From contig CAYJMY010000113.1 of the NCBI GenBank assembly GCA_964371125.1, positions 1-16,083 on the forward strand: a stretch of 16,083 nucleotides of DNA, in the 5' to 3' direction. A program made the translations under genes and the position numbers. Below are positions 6,335-13,525 of this stretch, piece after piece (within the stretch, counting starts at the first letter, position 1; every line of letters begins with the position of its first letter). The notes beneath the pieces were generated by a model. It saw only the letters and a list, made by a program, of their open reading frames with translations, was not told where the DNA came from and made no database searches. This DNA is from DUSC01 sp964371125. GTDB taxonomy: Bacteria; Pseudomonadota; Alphaproteobacteria; Rhizobiales; Rhizobiaceae.

Positions 6335-7443
6335 CGGCTCCGGCCTTCCGCTTCCGCGAGGCCGCGCGGCAGGAGGGCGAAAAAGTCCGCCGCCGAGCGG
6401 ATGACGCCGGCGATCTCGCCCGCATCACTCCCGGAGCCAGTGAAGAGGTCGCCGCGCGCCGGCCCGGTTATCGCCGATCCCGTGTCCTGCGCGATCATGA
6501 GCCGGAAAAAGCCATCGCCGCCGAACGCCGTCAGCGTCGCCGCGGAAATGAAGAAGGGCGTGCCGAACGTGTGCAGCAACCGGTCGACGGCGATGGAGCG
6601 CCCCGGAGTCAGCGGAACCTTCGCCGCAGCGATCGGACCGAGCGCAGGATCATCCACCGGCGCCTCGCGAAAGAAGATGTAGGACCGGTTTCGCCAGAGA
6701 ATCTCGTCGACCCGCTCGGGCCTCTCGCGGAACCAGCGCCGGATCGACTGCATGGTGACCTCGGCAAGCGGAATTTCGCCGAGGTCGGCAAGCACCCGGC
6801 CGGCGCCGGTGAAACGTTGTCCGGACTTCGCCGCATAGGTAATACGCCGGGTCGTGCCGTCCGTCATCTCGAGGCGCGCGGCGCCCTGGACGTGGATGAA
6901 GAACGCGTCGACCTTGTCCTCGAGCCAGGCGATCTCGAGGCCCATTCCGTCCAGCGCGCCCGATTCGATCGCCTGGCGGTCATGGTATTCGACGAGCCCG
7001 TCCGCTGTCTTGCGGCCGAAGGCGAGGTAAGAATCGAGCCTCGGGGGCCTGTTGCTATCGTCAACGTCGACGAGATCGGCAGGCCTGGACAGGAGCGGAA
7101 CTCGGAACCGTTTGGTCCGGATTGGCGAAGCCGCGACAACCGGCTCGTAGAAGCCGGTGACGAAGCCGGCGCCGCCGCCGTCCGGTGCTATGGCCATCGG
7201 CACGAAATGGCGCTCGAAAAACGATCGCGCCGCGTCGGGATCCAGATTCCGCGTCGAGCGCGCTTCTTCATAGGCGGGCGCGAAGGCGTCCGCGGCCACG
7301 CCCAGCGATCCGGAGCGGTACTGTTTTTCGGCGGAGCGAATGGCGCAGCGCCTGAAGGCGGAATAGGCCAGAAGGTGCTCGTCCGCCCGCCAGCCGGGGA
7401 GAGCGTCAAAACCGACCGCGCGGAACAGCGTCGAAAGCGCCAC
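6331..7443 (-). CDS. mltA: Lytic murein transglycosylase MltA family
   Basis: MltA cleaves the MurNAc-GlcNAc bond of peptidoglycan, forming 1,6-anhydroMurNAc. The protein has 370 residues. The MltA domain includes TGFYEP (96-101), LDSYLAFGRKT (136-146), EIAWLEDKVDAFFIHVQGAARL (170-191) and the C-terminal 3D domain with three aspartates (D320 in QDTGSAI, D332 in RGDLF, D340 in GSDAGEIAG). The start is GTG at 7443, with GGGAGG placed 8 nt upstream; it lies 25 nt after the Tim44 stop. Oddly, the N-terminus (MALSTLFRAVGFDALPGW) shows no signal peptide or lipobox, although E. coli MltA is an outer-membrane lipoprotein. Either export is unconventional, or a start further upstream was missed. Confidence 0.94.
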   Translation of the reverse strand: MALSTLFRAVGFDALPGWRADEHLLAYSAFRRCAIRSAEKQYRSGSLGVAADAFAPAYEEARSTRNLDPDAARSFFERHFVPMAIAPDGGGAGFVTGFYEPVVAASPIRTKRFRVPLLSRPADLVDVDDSNRPPRLDSYLAFGRKTADGLVEYHDRQAIESGALDGMGLEIAWLEDKVDAFFIHVQGAARLEMTDGTTRRITYAAKSGQRFTGAGRVLADLGEIPLAEVTMQSIRRWFRERPERVDEILWRNRSYIFFREAPVDDPALGPIAAAKVPLTPGRSIAVDRLLHTFGTPFFISAATLTAFGGDGFFRLMIAQDTGSAITGPARGDLFTGSGSDAGEIAGVIRSAADFFALLPRGLAEAEGRSR

Positions 7444-7468
7444 GGCGCGCGCCTCCCGTCGCCCGGAC

Positions 7469-8182
7469 TCAGTCCTCTTCTTCGGTAGCGACGAGCCGCC
7501 AGTTCGGATCGCGCGACCGCGTGTCGCGCGCGAAACTCCAGACGTCCTTCACTTCCGCGACCGTCTCGGGATCGCCATCGATGACCGAGCCGGCGCCGTC
7601 CCTTGTCGCCGAGATGAGCTCGCTGACGATGCGCAACGTGATGTGGGCTTCGCTGCCCTTCATCTCGGCGGTGACGATCTCGGCCTTGTCTATGCCGACG
7701 AACGAAGATTGGATCTTCTCGGAACGCGACTCGCGTTCGGCGATCGCGGCGACGAATCCATCATAGACCTCGCGCGAAAGCAGGTTCTTCAGCGTCTTGC
7801 GGTCGCCGTCGGCGAAGGCCATCACGATCATCTCGTAGGCCATCTTGGCGCCGTCGAGGAAAACCTTGGGGTCGAAGGACGGGTCGTTGTCCTTGATGGC
7901 GCGAAGCCCCTTGTTGATCTCCGTGCCGACGGGGGTAAAGGCGTCGATGGCCTTGTAGGCCTCGTCGTTCACTTCGGCCGTACCGCGCTTGCGCGGAAGC
8001 GCGACGATGTTGTCGGGCGCCTTTGCCGCTTCCTTCTGCGGCTTGCGCTTGCGTGCGGCGGTGTAGGGATCGAAGGGCGGGCGTTCGCTGCCGGTGCGAC
8101 GGCCAAGCACGTTGCGCAGCTGGAAGAAGATCACGACAGCCGCGACCAGGAAGAACAGGGTGCCGAAATCGAAAAATTCCAT
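7469..8182 (-). CDS. Tim44-like domain inner-membrane protein (TimA/Tim44 family)
   Basis: This 237-residue protein has one N-terminal membrane segment (residues 6-22), a basic, Pro-rich linker (28-66, rich in Arg/Lys) and a C-terminal Tim44 domain (about 72-237, including FLDGAKMAYEMIVMAFADGD and NLLSREVYDGF). Mitochondrial Tim44 tethers the import motor. Bacterial homologues in alphaproteobacteria are anchored in the inner membrane, and their role is not firmly known. The start MEFFDFGTLFF (ATG at 8182) is chosen because it begins just before the membrane segment; the longer frame from 8248 adds an unlikely charged extension. It is the first gene of the operon with mltA, smr and xre, downstream of a good promoter at 8266-8293. 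Confidence 0.92.
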   Translation of the reverse strand: MEFFDFGTLFFLVAAVVIFFQLRNVLGRRTGSERPPFDPYTAARKRKPQKEAAKAPDNIVALPRKRGTAEVNDEAYKAIDAFTPVGTEINKGLRAIKDNDPSFDPKVFLDGAKMAYEMIVMAFADGDRKTLKNLLSREVYDGFVAAIAERESRSEKIQSSFVGIDKAEIVTAEMKGSEAHITLRIVSELISATRDGAGSVIDGDPETVAEVKDVWSFARDTRSRDPNWRLVATEEED

Positions 8183-8265
8183 GTCTGCCGCCAACCGATG
8201 TCCGCCACGACGCAAATCCGCCGTCGCGGCGTCGCCTGCAATCCTCACCCAGTACGTGCTCTTTC

Positions 8266-8293
8266 ATATAGAACGCCGGGATGGATCATTCAA
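8266..8293 (-). promoter_or_regulatory. Promoter of the Tim44-mltA-smr-xre operon
   Basis: On the minus strand, TTGAAT (8293-8288) is followed after 16 nt by CTATAT (8271-8266). CTATAT is the usual -10 sequence in rhizobial sigma-70 promoters. The expected leader to the Tim44 ATG is about 75 nt. It lies in the 193-bp gap between the divergent Tim44 and fxsA genes. For fxsA only a weak TTCAAA / CTATCT pair is seen on the plus strand, and I do not list it separately. Confidence 0.55.
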
Positions 8294-8375
8294 ATGCAGC
8301 GCACGCATAACTATCTAGTGCACGATACGCCAGCGCTAACCGCGCCGCCGCCGCTTCTCAAGGACGAATAGAACA

Positions 8376-8870
8376 GTGTCACTCGCCGTTTCAGCCTTTT
8401 TGCTGCTCCTTCCGCTAGCGGAGATCGCGACCTTCGTCGTCGTCGGCAGCAAGATCGGCGCGCTGGCGACTGTGGCGCTGACGATTGCCATGAGTGTCGC
8501 CGGCGCCGTGCTGATGCGTTGGCAGGGGTTTGGCATTCTCGGCCGGCTGCAGCGCGAACTGGACACGGGCGGATCGCCGGGCCGTGAAATGGCCCACGGG
8601 GCGATGGTCCTGTTGGCGGGCGTTCTCCTGCTGATCCCGGGCTTCCTCACGGGCCTGCTCGGGTTGCTCCTGTTCATTCCGCCGGTCCGCGATCTCGCAT
8701 GGCGGTTCCTGCGCAGCCGGGCGACGGTCGTGACGGACTTCACCTTCACCGATTTTCGCGCCGCACCGACCCGGGACAGCCACACGATCGACCTCGACGA
8801 GGACGAATACTCGCGCACTGCACCCAGGAAGCCGGGCAGCTCGCCCTGGCGGCGGACGGAGCTAGAGTGA
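8376..8870 (+). CDS. fxsA: FxsA family membrane protein
   Basis: This is a 164-residue FxsA-like inner-membrane protein. In E. coli, FxsA overproduction relieves exclusion of phage T7 by the F plasmid; its normal role is unclear. Hydrophobic segments lie at about residues 3-23, 28-48 and 75-105, with the family feature EIATFVVVGSKIG near the N-terminus and LLLIPGFLTGLLGLLLFIPP in the third. A cytoplasmic tail (110-164) includes an acidic run, IDLDEDEYS, typical of the family. The start is GTG at 8376, with AAGGAC about 10 nt upstream; no ATG fits. It lies between the divergent Tim44 operon and secB, as is common in Rhizobiales. Confidence 0.92.
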   Translation: MSLAVSAFLLLLPLAEIATFVVVGSKIGALATVALTIAMSVAGAVLMRWQGFGILGRLQRELDTGGSPGREMAHGAMVLLAGVLLLIPGFLTGLLGLLLFIPPVRDLAWRFLRSRATVVTDFTFTDFRAAPTRDSHTIDLDEDEYSRTAPRKPGSSPWRRTELE

Positions 8871-8976
8871 TAACCCTGCCCTCGCCGCGAACCTTGTCAC
8901 GCCAATCCCGCCGTGATAGCCAACGCGCGATTTTTGAACGGGCCCTCTTTGGCGGCCTTTAGGAGAAACTAAGCCG

Positions 8977-9477
8977 ATGGCCACGAACGAGAACAATCAA
9001 TCGGCCGGCGCGACGACCGGCAACGGCGCCCAGCCCACTCTCAACGTGCTCGCGCAGTACGTCAAGGATTTGTCCTTCGAAAGCCCGGGCGCGCCGAACT
9101 CGCTGCGCGGGCGTGACCAGGCGCCGGGCATCAACATCAATGTCAATGTGAACGCCAATCCGCTCTCGGAGAAGGAGTTCGACGTCAACCTGTCTCTCAA
9201 CGCCCGCGCTGGTTTCGACAAGGATGTGCTGTTCAACGTCGAACTCGTCTATGGCGGCGTCTTCCGCATCGAGGGCTTCCCGCAGGAGCACATGCTTCCG
9301 CTCCTGTTCATCGAGTGCCCGCGCCTGCTCTTCCCCTTCGCGCGCCAGATCATCGCCGACGCCACGCGCAACGGCGGCTTCCCGCCGCTGATGCTCGATC
9401 CGATCGATTTCGCCCAGATGTTCCAGCAAAAGATCGCTGAAGAGCAGACGAAGGCGAAGGTTCAGATGAACAGCTAG
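8977..9477 (+). CDS. secB: Protein-export chaperone SecB
   Basis: SecB is a cytoplasmic tetrameric chaperone that keeps precursor proteins unfolded and delivers them to SecA. The protein has 166 residues (E. coli has about 155). A polar N-terminal 18 residues precede the core: TLNVLAQYVKDLSFESPGAP (21-40), INVNVNANPLSEKEFDVNLSL, then LFNVELVYGGVFRIEG and LLFIECPRLLFPFARQIIADATRNGGFPP further on, all strong SecB signatures. The ATG has GGAG at 8962-8965 with 11-nt spacing, and the start agrees with family length. The 106-bp upstream gap should hold its promoter, but I cannot assign one with confidence. It ends convergent with dnaQ. Confidence 0.97.
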   Translation: MATNENNQSAGATTGNGAQPTLNVLAQYVKDLSFESPGAPNSLRGRDQAPGININVNVNANPLSEKEFDVNLSLNARAGFDKDVLFNVELVYGGVFRIEGFPQEHMLPLLFIECPRLLFPFARQIIADATRNGGFPPLMLDPIDFAQMFQQKIAEEQTKAKVQMNS

Positions 9478-9503
9478 GATTCTTAGCTGGCTGGATCGAT
9501 CAA

Positions 9504-9524
9504 GGCGGGGTTGCCAATCCCGCC
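9504..9524. terminator. Hairpin between convergent secB and dnaQ
   Basis: GGCGGG (9504-9509) and CCCGCC (9519-9524) form a perfect 6-bp GC stem around GTTGCCAAT, in which a G-T pair and TTG/CAA can extend the pairing. It lies in the 62-bp gap between the ends of secB and dnaQ and could serve both. There is no long T-run; only TT follows on the minus strand. Confidence 0.45.
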
Positions 9525-9539
9525 CGCCGGCCCGGAATA

Positions 9540-10241
9540 CTACTCCGTCGCAGCCGCCCAGAGCGCTGTCGCGCCCAGTTGCCGAACCATCTCGGCATGC
9601 GCGGCCCTCTCCTCGTCGGAAAGGCGACGACGCAGCACACGTTCGCGGCGCACGATCTCGACGCTGAGGCCGGCCCCACTGATGCCGACACGAGACGTCT
9701 GCTCCACCACCTCGAGGCCGAGCGCGGCCTGACGCCCGCCGATCAGTTCGATATAGACTTCGGCGAGGAGCTCGGAATCAAGAAGAGCTCCGTGCCTGGT
9801 GCGGTGGCTGTTGTCGATGCCATAGCGCCGGCACAATGCGTCAAGCGAGTTTGGACCCATAGGATGCTTGCGGCGGGCGAGCGCGAGCGTGTCGAGCACC
9901 CGGTCCGAACCGATCGGCGACAGGCCGATGCGGGCGAATTCGGCATTGATGAAACCGATGTCGAAATTGGCGTTGTGCGCGACCAGCCTGGCGCCATCGA
10001 TGAACGTGGCAAATTCGTCGGCGATTTCCTGGAACACCGGCTTGCCCGCCAGGTCCGCGTTGGTGATCCCATGCACGGCTGCCGCATCCGGGTGAATCTC
10101 GCGGCCCTGCGGCTCGATGTAGTGATGGAACACGCGCCCGGTCGGGAAGCGATTGACCAGTTCGATGCCACCGATCTCGATGATGCGGTCGAGCCGCGAA
10201 TCCAGGCCGGTGGTTTCGGTATCGAAAACAATTTCACGCAT
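9540..10241 (-). CDS. dnaQ: DNA polymerase III epsilon subunit (3'-5' proofreading exonuclease)
   Basis: DnaQ is the proofreading exonuclease of the replicative polymerase core. The protein has 233 residues. All DEDDh motifs are present: Exo I FDTETTG with D7 and E9, Exo II HNANFDIGF with D94, and Exo III HGALLDSELLAEVY with H150 and D155. The C-terminal part (about 180-233) would carry the segment that binds the polymerase alpha subunit. ATG at 10241 is chosen because GGGAG lies 7 nt before it; an upstream TTG at 10259 has no better signal. It is the last gene of the leftward ppsR-maf-aroE-coaE-dnaQ series, 38 nt after coaE. Confidence 0.96.
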   Translation of the reverse strand: MREIVFDTETTGLDSRLDRIIEIGGIELVNRFPTGRVFHHYIEPQGREIHPDAAAVHGITNADLAGKPVFQEIADEFATFIDGARLVAHNANFDIGFINAEFARIGLSPIGSDRVLDTLALARRKHPMGPNSLDALCRRYGIDNSHRTRHGALLDSELLAEVYIELIGGRQAALGLEVVEQTSRVGISGAGLSVEIVRRERVLRRRLSDEERAAHAEMVRQLGATALWAAATE

Positions 10242-10279
10242 CGAATCACTCCCGCTCAAGATTCGCAGCGGTCGGCCGC

Positions 10280-10897
10280 TCAGGACAAGGGCCCGATCGT
10301 TCCCTGAACCGGTTTCTCTCCCGACAAGACCGCGATGATCGCCGCCACCGCCTCGCGGGCATGGTCAAGGCCTTGCCCGGTATCGACCACGAATTCGGCA
10401 CGGGCACGCTTCTCGGCGTCGGAGACCTGTTTCGAAAGGATCGCCTCGAATTTCTCCGGCGTCATGCCGGGACGGGCGAGAACCCTCTCCCGCTGGATCT
10501 CTGCCGGCGCGGTGACGACGACCACCTTATCGACGCGCCCGCGTCCGCCAGTCTCGAAGAGCAGCGGGATGTCGAGGACGGCGAGCGGCGCGCCGGCCTT
10601 GCGGCATCGGTCGAGGAAGGCGTCGGCGTCGGCGCGGACCAGCGGATGAACAATCGCTTCGAGCCGGCGGATCGCCTCCCGATCGCCCAGCACCCTTGCC
10701 GCAAGCCGGTTGCGATCGACGACACCATCGACCACAGTGCCGGGAAACGCCGCTTCGACGAGCGACGCAGCAGGGCCGGCGTAGAGGCGGTGTACCGCCT
10801 CGTCGGAATCGTGAACGGGTATGCCGGCGTCGCGGAACATCGCCGCCGTTGTCGATTTTCCCATGCCGATCGATCCGGTGAGGCCAAGCACGATCAT
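10280..10897 (-). CDS. coaE: Dephospho-CoA kinase CoaE
   Basis: CoaE phosphorylates the ribose 3'-OH of dephospho-CoA, the last step of coenzyme A synthesis. The protein has 205 residues. It carries the P-loop GSIGMGKS (8-15) in GLTGSIGMGKST, the DSD acceptor motif (30-32) and the LDIPLLFE motif (108-115). It also has the lid-type Arg-rich segment QRERVLARPGMT. The ATG overlaps the aroE stop by 4 nt (ATGA), showing tight coupling to aroE. The order aroE-coaE-dnaQ is common in alphaproteobacteria near the chromosome origin. Confidence 0.97.
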   Translation of the reverse strand: MIVLGLTGSIGMGKSTTAAMFRDAGIPVHDSDEAVHRLYAGPAASLVEAAFPGTVVDGVVDRNRLAARVLGDREAIRRLEAIVHPLVRADADAFLDRCRKAGAPLAVLDIPLLFETGGRGRVDKVVVVTAPAEIQRERVLARPGMTPEKFEAILSKQVSDAEKRARAEFVVDTGQGLDHAREAVAAIIAVLSGEKPVQGTIGPLS

Positions 10898-11733
10898 CGG
10901 TGCTCGATGTCCCGGACGATCATATCGCGAAGCTCCTTCGTCACCGCCGGCCGGGTACCAAACCAGCGCTCGAATCCGGGGACCGCCTGGTGGAGTAGCA
11001 TGCCAAGCCCGTCGACCGTCTTCAGGCCGCGGCGTTTCGCCGCCGCGAGCAGGGGCGTATCCAGCGGAACGTAGACGATGTCGGTGACGATTGCGCCCTG
11101 CGGCATCCAGGCCGGATCGGCCCCAAGGCCGCCGTCGCCCGACATGCCGAGGGACGTCGTGTTAACGAGGAAGCCGGAGTCGCCGCAGAGCTCGCGGCAG
11201 GCGTCGGGCCCGTGTGCCGAAACGCCCGCGCCGAAGCGGTCGACGAGTTCCTGCGCCCGGGCAATGGTCCGGTTGACGATGCGGATCTCGGAAAAGCCGC
11301 GCGCCTTGAGCGCCTGGACAACCGCCCGCGCGGCCCCGCCGGCCCCCAGAACCACGGCGGCGCGTCCTCGATCCCATCCCGGCGCGTGTTCGTCGAGATT
11401 GGCGGAGAAACCGTAGGCGTCGGTGTTCGTTGCATGAACGAGCCCGCCGGCCACCCAGAGCGTGTTCGCCGCGCCGATCTCTTCGGCGGCGGCGTCACGT
11501 CTGTCGGCCAGGAGAAACGCGGCCTCCTTGTTCGGCAAGGTCACGTTGCCGCCGGCGAAGGCGCCACCGCGCAACTTTTCCATGAAACCCGGAAACGCCT
11601 CGGGCGTCATGTCGATCGCCTCGTAGGAACCGTCTATGCCATAAGTCTTCAGCCAGTATCCGTGGATCTTCGGCGACCGCGAATGGGCAATCGGGTGGCC
11701 GCAGACGAAGGCCTTCGGAGCGGGTTCAGCCAT
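10894..11733 (-). CDS. aroE: Shikimate dehydrogenase (NADP+) AroE
   Basis: AroE reduces 3-dehydroshikimate to shikimate with NADPH in aromatic amino acid synthesis. The protein has 279 residues. It carries the shikimate-binding HSRSP (17-21), the catalytic Lys69 in GGNVTLPNKE, catalytic Asp105 in NTDAYGF and the dinucleotide-binding GAGGAA (130-135) followed by VNRT, which selects NADP. Near the C-terminus are VYVPLDTPLL and GLGMLLHQAVPGFERWFG, as in the family. The start at 11733 (MAEPAPKAFVCGHP) overlaps the end of maf by 8 nt; an in-frame extension to 11790 is Cys/Arg-rich and lies within maf. Confidence 0.97.
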   Translation of the reverse strand: MAEPAPKAFVCGHPIAHSRSPKIHGYWLKTYGIDGSYEAIDMTPEAFPGFMEKLRGGAFAGGNVTLPNKEAAFLLADRRDAAAEEIGAANTLWVAGGLVHATNTDAYGFSANLDEHAPGWDRGRAAVVLGAGGAARAVVQALKARGFSEIRIVNRTIARAQELVDRFGAGVSAHGPDACRELCGDSGFLVNTTSLGMSGDGGLGADPAWMPQGAIVTDIVYVPLDTPLLAAAKRRGLKTVDGLGMLLHQAVPGFERWFGTRPAVTKELRDMIVRDIEHR

Positions 11734-12325
11734 CGATCGCACCCAGCTTGCGCAAGGCCTCGAGCAGCGGCAGCAGCGGCAGGCCGACAATGGTGAAGTG
11801 ATCGCCTTCGATGCGTTCGAAGAGCTGGATGCCCTCGCCTTCGACCTGGTAGGCGCCGACGCTGGTCAGCGCCTTGTCGCCGACCTTCGCCAGATGGCGC
11901 CCGACGAAGGCCGGATCGAGCGGCCGCATCGTCATAGCCGCCTCGGCGACATGGGACCAGATCGTCTCCCCGTTCCGGGCGACGGCGACGGCGCTGTTGA
12001 GGAAATGCGTGCGTCCGGAGAAAGCCAGCAGCCGGCTTCTCGCCTCGTCCATGTTCTTCGGCTTGTGCAGCAGTTCGTCTTCGAAGGAGAGTGTCTGGTC
12101 CGAGCCGACGACAAAGCCGCCGGGATGCCGGGAACTCACCTCTTCGGCCTTCGCCCGGGCGAGAATCAGTGCGATCTCGGCGGGGGTGATGCCGCTGCCC
12201 TGTGTTGCCTCTTCCACGGCGCGCTCGTCTATCCGCGGCCGATCGACTTCGAAGTCGACGCCGGCGTTCTCGAGGAGAGCGCGGCGGAACGGGCTGGTCG
12301 AAGCGAGGATGATCTGGGCGGTCAT
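11726..12325 (-). CDS. maf: Maf family nucleotide pyrophosphatase, YceF-like
   Basis: Maf proteins hydrolyse non-canonical or regulatory nucleoside triphosphates to monophosphates. The protein has 199 residues. It starts MTAQIILASTSPFRRALLEN, the family's N-terminal signature (SxSPxR). The catalytic Asp76 lies in VVGSDQTL. The SDQ form resembles E. coli YceF (reported to act on 7-methyl-GTP) rather than the SDT/ADT form of YhdE (dTTP/UTP), so a YceF-like preference is suggested. The C-terminal FERIEGDHFTIVGLPLLPLLEALR is also YceF-like. ATG at 12325 lies 25 nt after the ppsR stop; the longer frame to 12376 is rejected because the extension is unlike the family. Confidence 0.94.
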   Translation of the reverse strand: MTAQIILASTSPFRRALLENAGVDFEVDRPRIDERAVEEATQGSGITPAEIALILARAKAEEVSSRHPGGFVVGSDQTLSFEDELLHKPKNMDEARSRLLAFSGRTHFLNSAVAVARNGETIWSHVAEAAMTMRPLDPAFVGRHLAKVGDKALTSVGAYQVEGEGIQLFERIEGDHFTIVGLPLLPLLEALRKLGAIDG

Positions 12326-12350
12326 GGCATCACCGGTATGGCGCAAGCGC

Positions 12351-13172
12351 CTAACGCGTCTTGCCGCGCAACGCAACGATGGCCGCCGCCGTTTCCTCGA
12401 TCGACCGCCGGCTGACGTCGATCATCGGCCAGTTGTGGCGCGTGCAGATCTGCCTTGCATAGGCGAGCTCCTCGGTGATCGTGGCGCGATCGACGTAATC
12501 GGCGGACGAGTAAGTACCCGCCGCGCCGAGCAGCCGGTTCTGGCGGACGTGGGAGATTCTTTCCGCGGTCGCGACGAGTGCGACGATCAGCGGCCTCTTC
12601 GCCCTGATCAATTCTTCGGGCATGGGAACGCCGAGCACGATGGGGATGTTCGCGGTCTTGATGCCTCGATTGGCGAGATAGATGCTGGTCGGCGTCTTCG
12701 ACGTCCGCGATATGCCGATGATGACGATGTCGGCATCGTCGATGTCGCCGGGCATCTGTCCGTCGTCATGTTCCATGGTGAAATTGAGCGCGTCGATACG
12801 CCGGAAATACTCGGCGTCGAGGACATGCTGGGCGCCGACGCGTCGTCCTGCGGGCGTGCCGAGATAGGATTGGAAAACCGCGAGCACCGGCTCCAGGACG
12901 GACACGCATGGCAGGCCCATCGCTGCTGCGCGATCGTCGATCAGTCTGGCGAGGTTCTGGTCGACTATCGTGTAGAGGATAATGCCCGGCTCGCTGTCGA
13001 TCTCGTCGAAGACCTTCTGCAACTGCTTTTCCGTCCGCACGAGGGGGTAGATGTGCTCGATGGCGCGGGCATCCTTGTATTGCGCCGACGCCGCGCGTCC
13101 GGCCGCCAGCAGCGTTTCACCGGTCGCGTCGGAAATGAGGTGGAGGTGGAAGTAGCTTTGCGATTTGTTCAC
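12351..13172 (-). CDS. ppsR: Pyruvate,phosphate dikinase regulatory protein family (bifunctional kinase/phosphorylase)
   Basis: This DUF299/PPRP family member would be an ADP-dependent kinase and phosphate-dependent phosphorylase that switches PPDK or PEP synthase off and on. With the start proposed here it has 273 residues. It shows SYFHLHLISDATGET at the N-terminus (6-20), the P-loop GISRTSKT (153-160) followed by PTSIYLANRGIKTANIP, and DVSRRSIEETA near the end. I choose GTG at 13172, just before NKSQSYFHLHL where family similarity begins. A longer frame from GTG at 13265 adds 31 Pro-rich residues, has no Shine-Dalgarno sequence and would cover two DnaA boxes. It is the ortholog of the gene next to hemE at alphaproteobacterial origins (called RP001 in Rickettsia). 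Confidence 0.92.
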   Translation of the reverse strand: MNKSQSYFHLHLISDATGETLLAAGRAASAQYKDARAIEHIYPLVRTEKQLQKVFDEIDSEPGIILYTIVDQNLARLIDDRAAAMGLPCVSVLEPVLAVFQSYLGTPAGRRVGAQHVLDAEYFRRIDALNFTMEHDDGQMPGDIDDADIVIIGISRTSKTPTSIYLANRGIKTANIPIVLGVPMPEELIRAKRPLIVALVATAERISHVRQNRLLGAAGTYSSADYVDRATITEELAYARQICTRHNWPMIDVSRRSIEETAAAIVALRGKTR

Positions 13173-13173
13173 A
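13165..13173 (+). promoter_or_regulatory. DnaA box (TTGTTCACA)
   Basis: Matches the relaxed consensus TTDTNCACA exactly. It covers the proposed GTG start codon of ppsR (13170-13172), so DnaA bound here could also affect ppsR expression. Confidence 0.5.
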
Positions 13174-13198
13174 GGATCCGCCGGCAGCAGTGGACTGG

Positions 13199-13207
13199 TG
13201 TGGACAA
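13199..13207 (-). promoter_or_regulatory. DnaA box (TTGTCCACA on minus strand)
   Basis: TGTGGACAA on the plus strand is a full TTGTCCACA box on the minus strand. It is identical in sequence to the box at 13258 but inverted. Confidence 0.62.
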
Positions 13208-13257
13208 GCGGCGGTTCTGGCCGACTGTCGTTTGCGGGAATGTATGCGGGGGTGCGC

Positions 13258-13266
13258 TTGTCCACA
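13258..13266 (+). promoter_or_regulatory. DnaA box (TTGTCCACA)
   Basis: A full match to TTDTNCACA. With the inverted copy at 13199 it forms a pair whose centres are 59 bp apart. Confidence 0.62.
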
Positions 13267-13300
13267 ATTGGCGCGCGCGGCCGACGTTGCCTGGTACGGT

Positions 13301-13309
13301 TGTGAATAG
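13301..13309 (-). promoter_or_regulatory. Near-consensus DnaA box (CTATTCACA on minus strand)
   Basis: TGTGAATAG on the plus strand reads CTATTCACA on the minus strand, one mismatch from TTATTCACA (first position). Confidence 0.4.
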
Positions 13310-13399
13310 CGAGAATCGGGGCGAAAGCCTCAGGTCGTCACTGCCGCGATCCAAATCGGCTGTTTCCCTATCCGATTGGAATCGTATGTAATTTGGCAA

Positions 13400-13408
13400 T
13401 TGTCCCCA
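13400..13408 (+). promoter_or_regulatory. Near-consensus DnaA box (TTGTCCCCA)
   Basis: One mismatch (A to C at position 7) from TTGTCCACA, the form used twice further left. Confidence 0.33.
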
Positions 13409-13471
13409 GAACTAACACGAGTCCCTGCCTGAACATATGCGGCAACGTATCGGTTTTCGTTGAAGCCGAAA

Positions 13472-13480
13472 TGTGGGAAA
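13472..13480 (-). promoter_or_regulatory. Near-consensus DnaA box (TTTCCCACA on minus strand)
   Basis: TGTGGGAAA on the plus strand reads TTTCCCACA on the minus strand, one mismatch from TTWTNCACA. It is the box closest to the AT-rich GANTC cluster, ending 13 bp before it. Confidence 0.33.
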
Positions 13481-13501
13481 CGGCGAGTTCCCGATTCTGA
13501 C

Positions 13502-13525
13502 AGAGTCTAAGAATCAGAAGACTCT
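13502..13525. repeat. Inverted repeat with GANTC sites in both arms and in the loop
   Basis: AGAGTCT (13502-13508) and AGACTCT (13519-13525) are perfect 7-bp inverted arms with a 10-nt centre. Each arm holds one GANTC (GAGTC, GACTC) and the centre holds a third (GAATC). It could be an operator for a dimeric protein or a cruciform in single-stranded DNA during unwinding. Confidence 0.6.

Noticed and set aside
6571..7488. 305-codon open frame on the plus strand
   Set aside because: Antisense to mltA, which has complete domains; no family resemblance.
8894..8919. secB promoter TTGTCA (8894) with TGATAG (8914)
   Set aside because: The spacer is only 14 bp; too short to call.
11874..13391. 505-codon open frame on the plus strand
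   Set aside because: It lies antisense to maf and ppsR, which have clear family motifs, and its translation is Arg/Ser-rich with no recognisable domain. It is a shadow frame.
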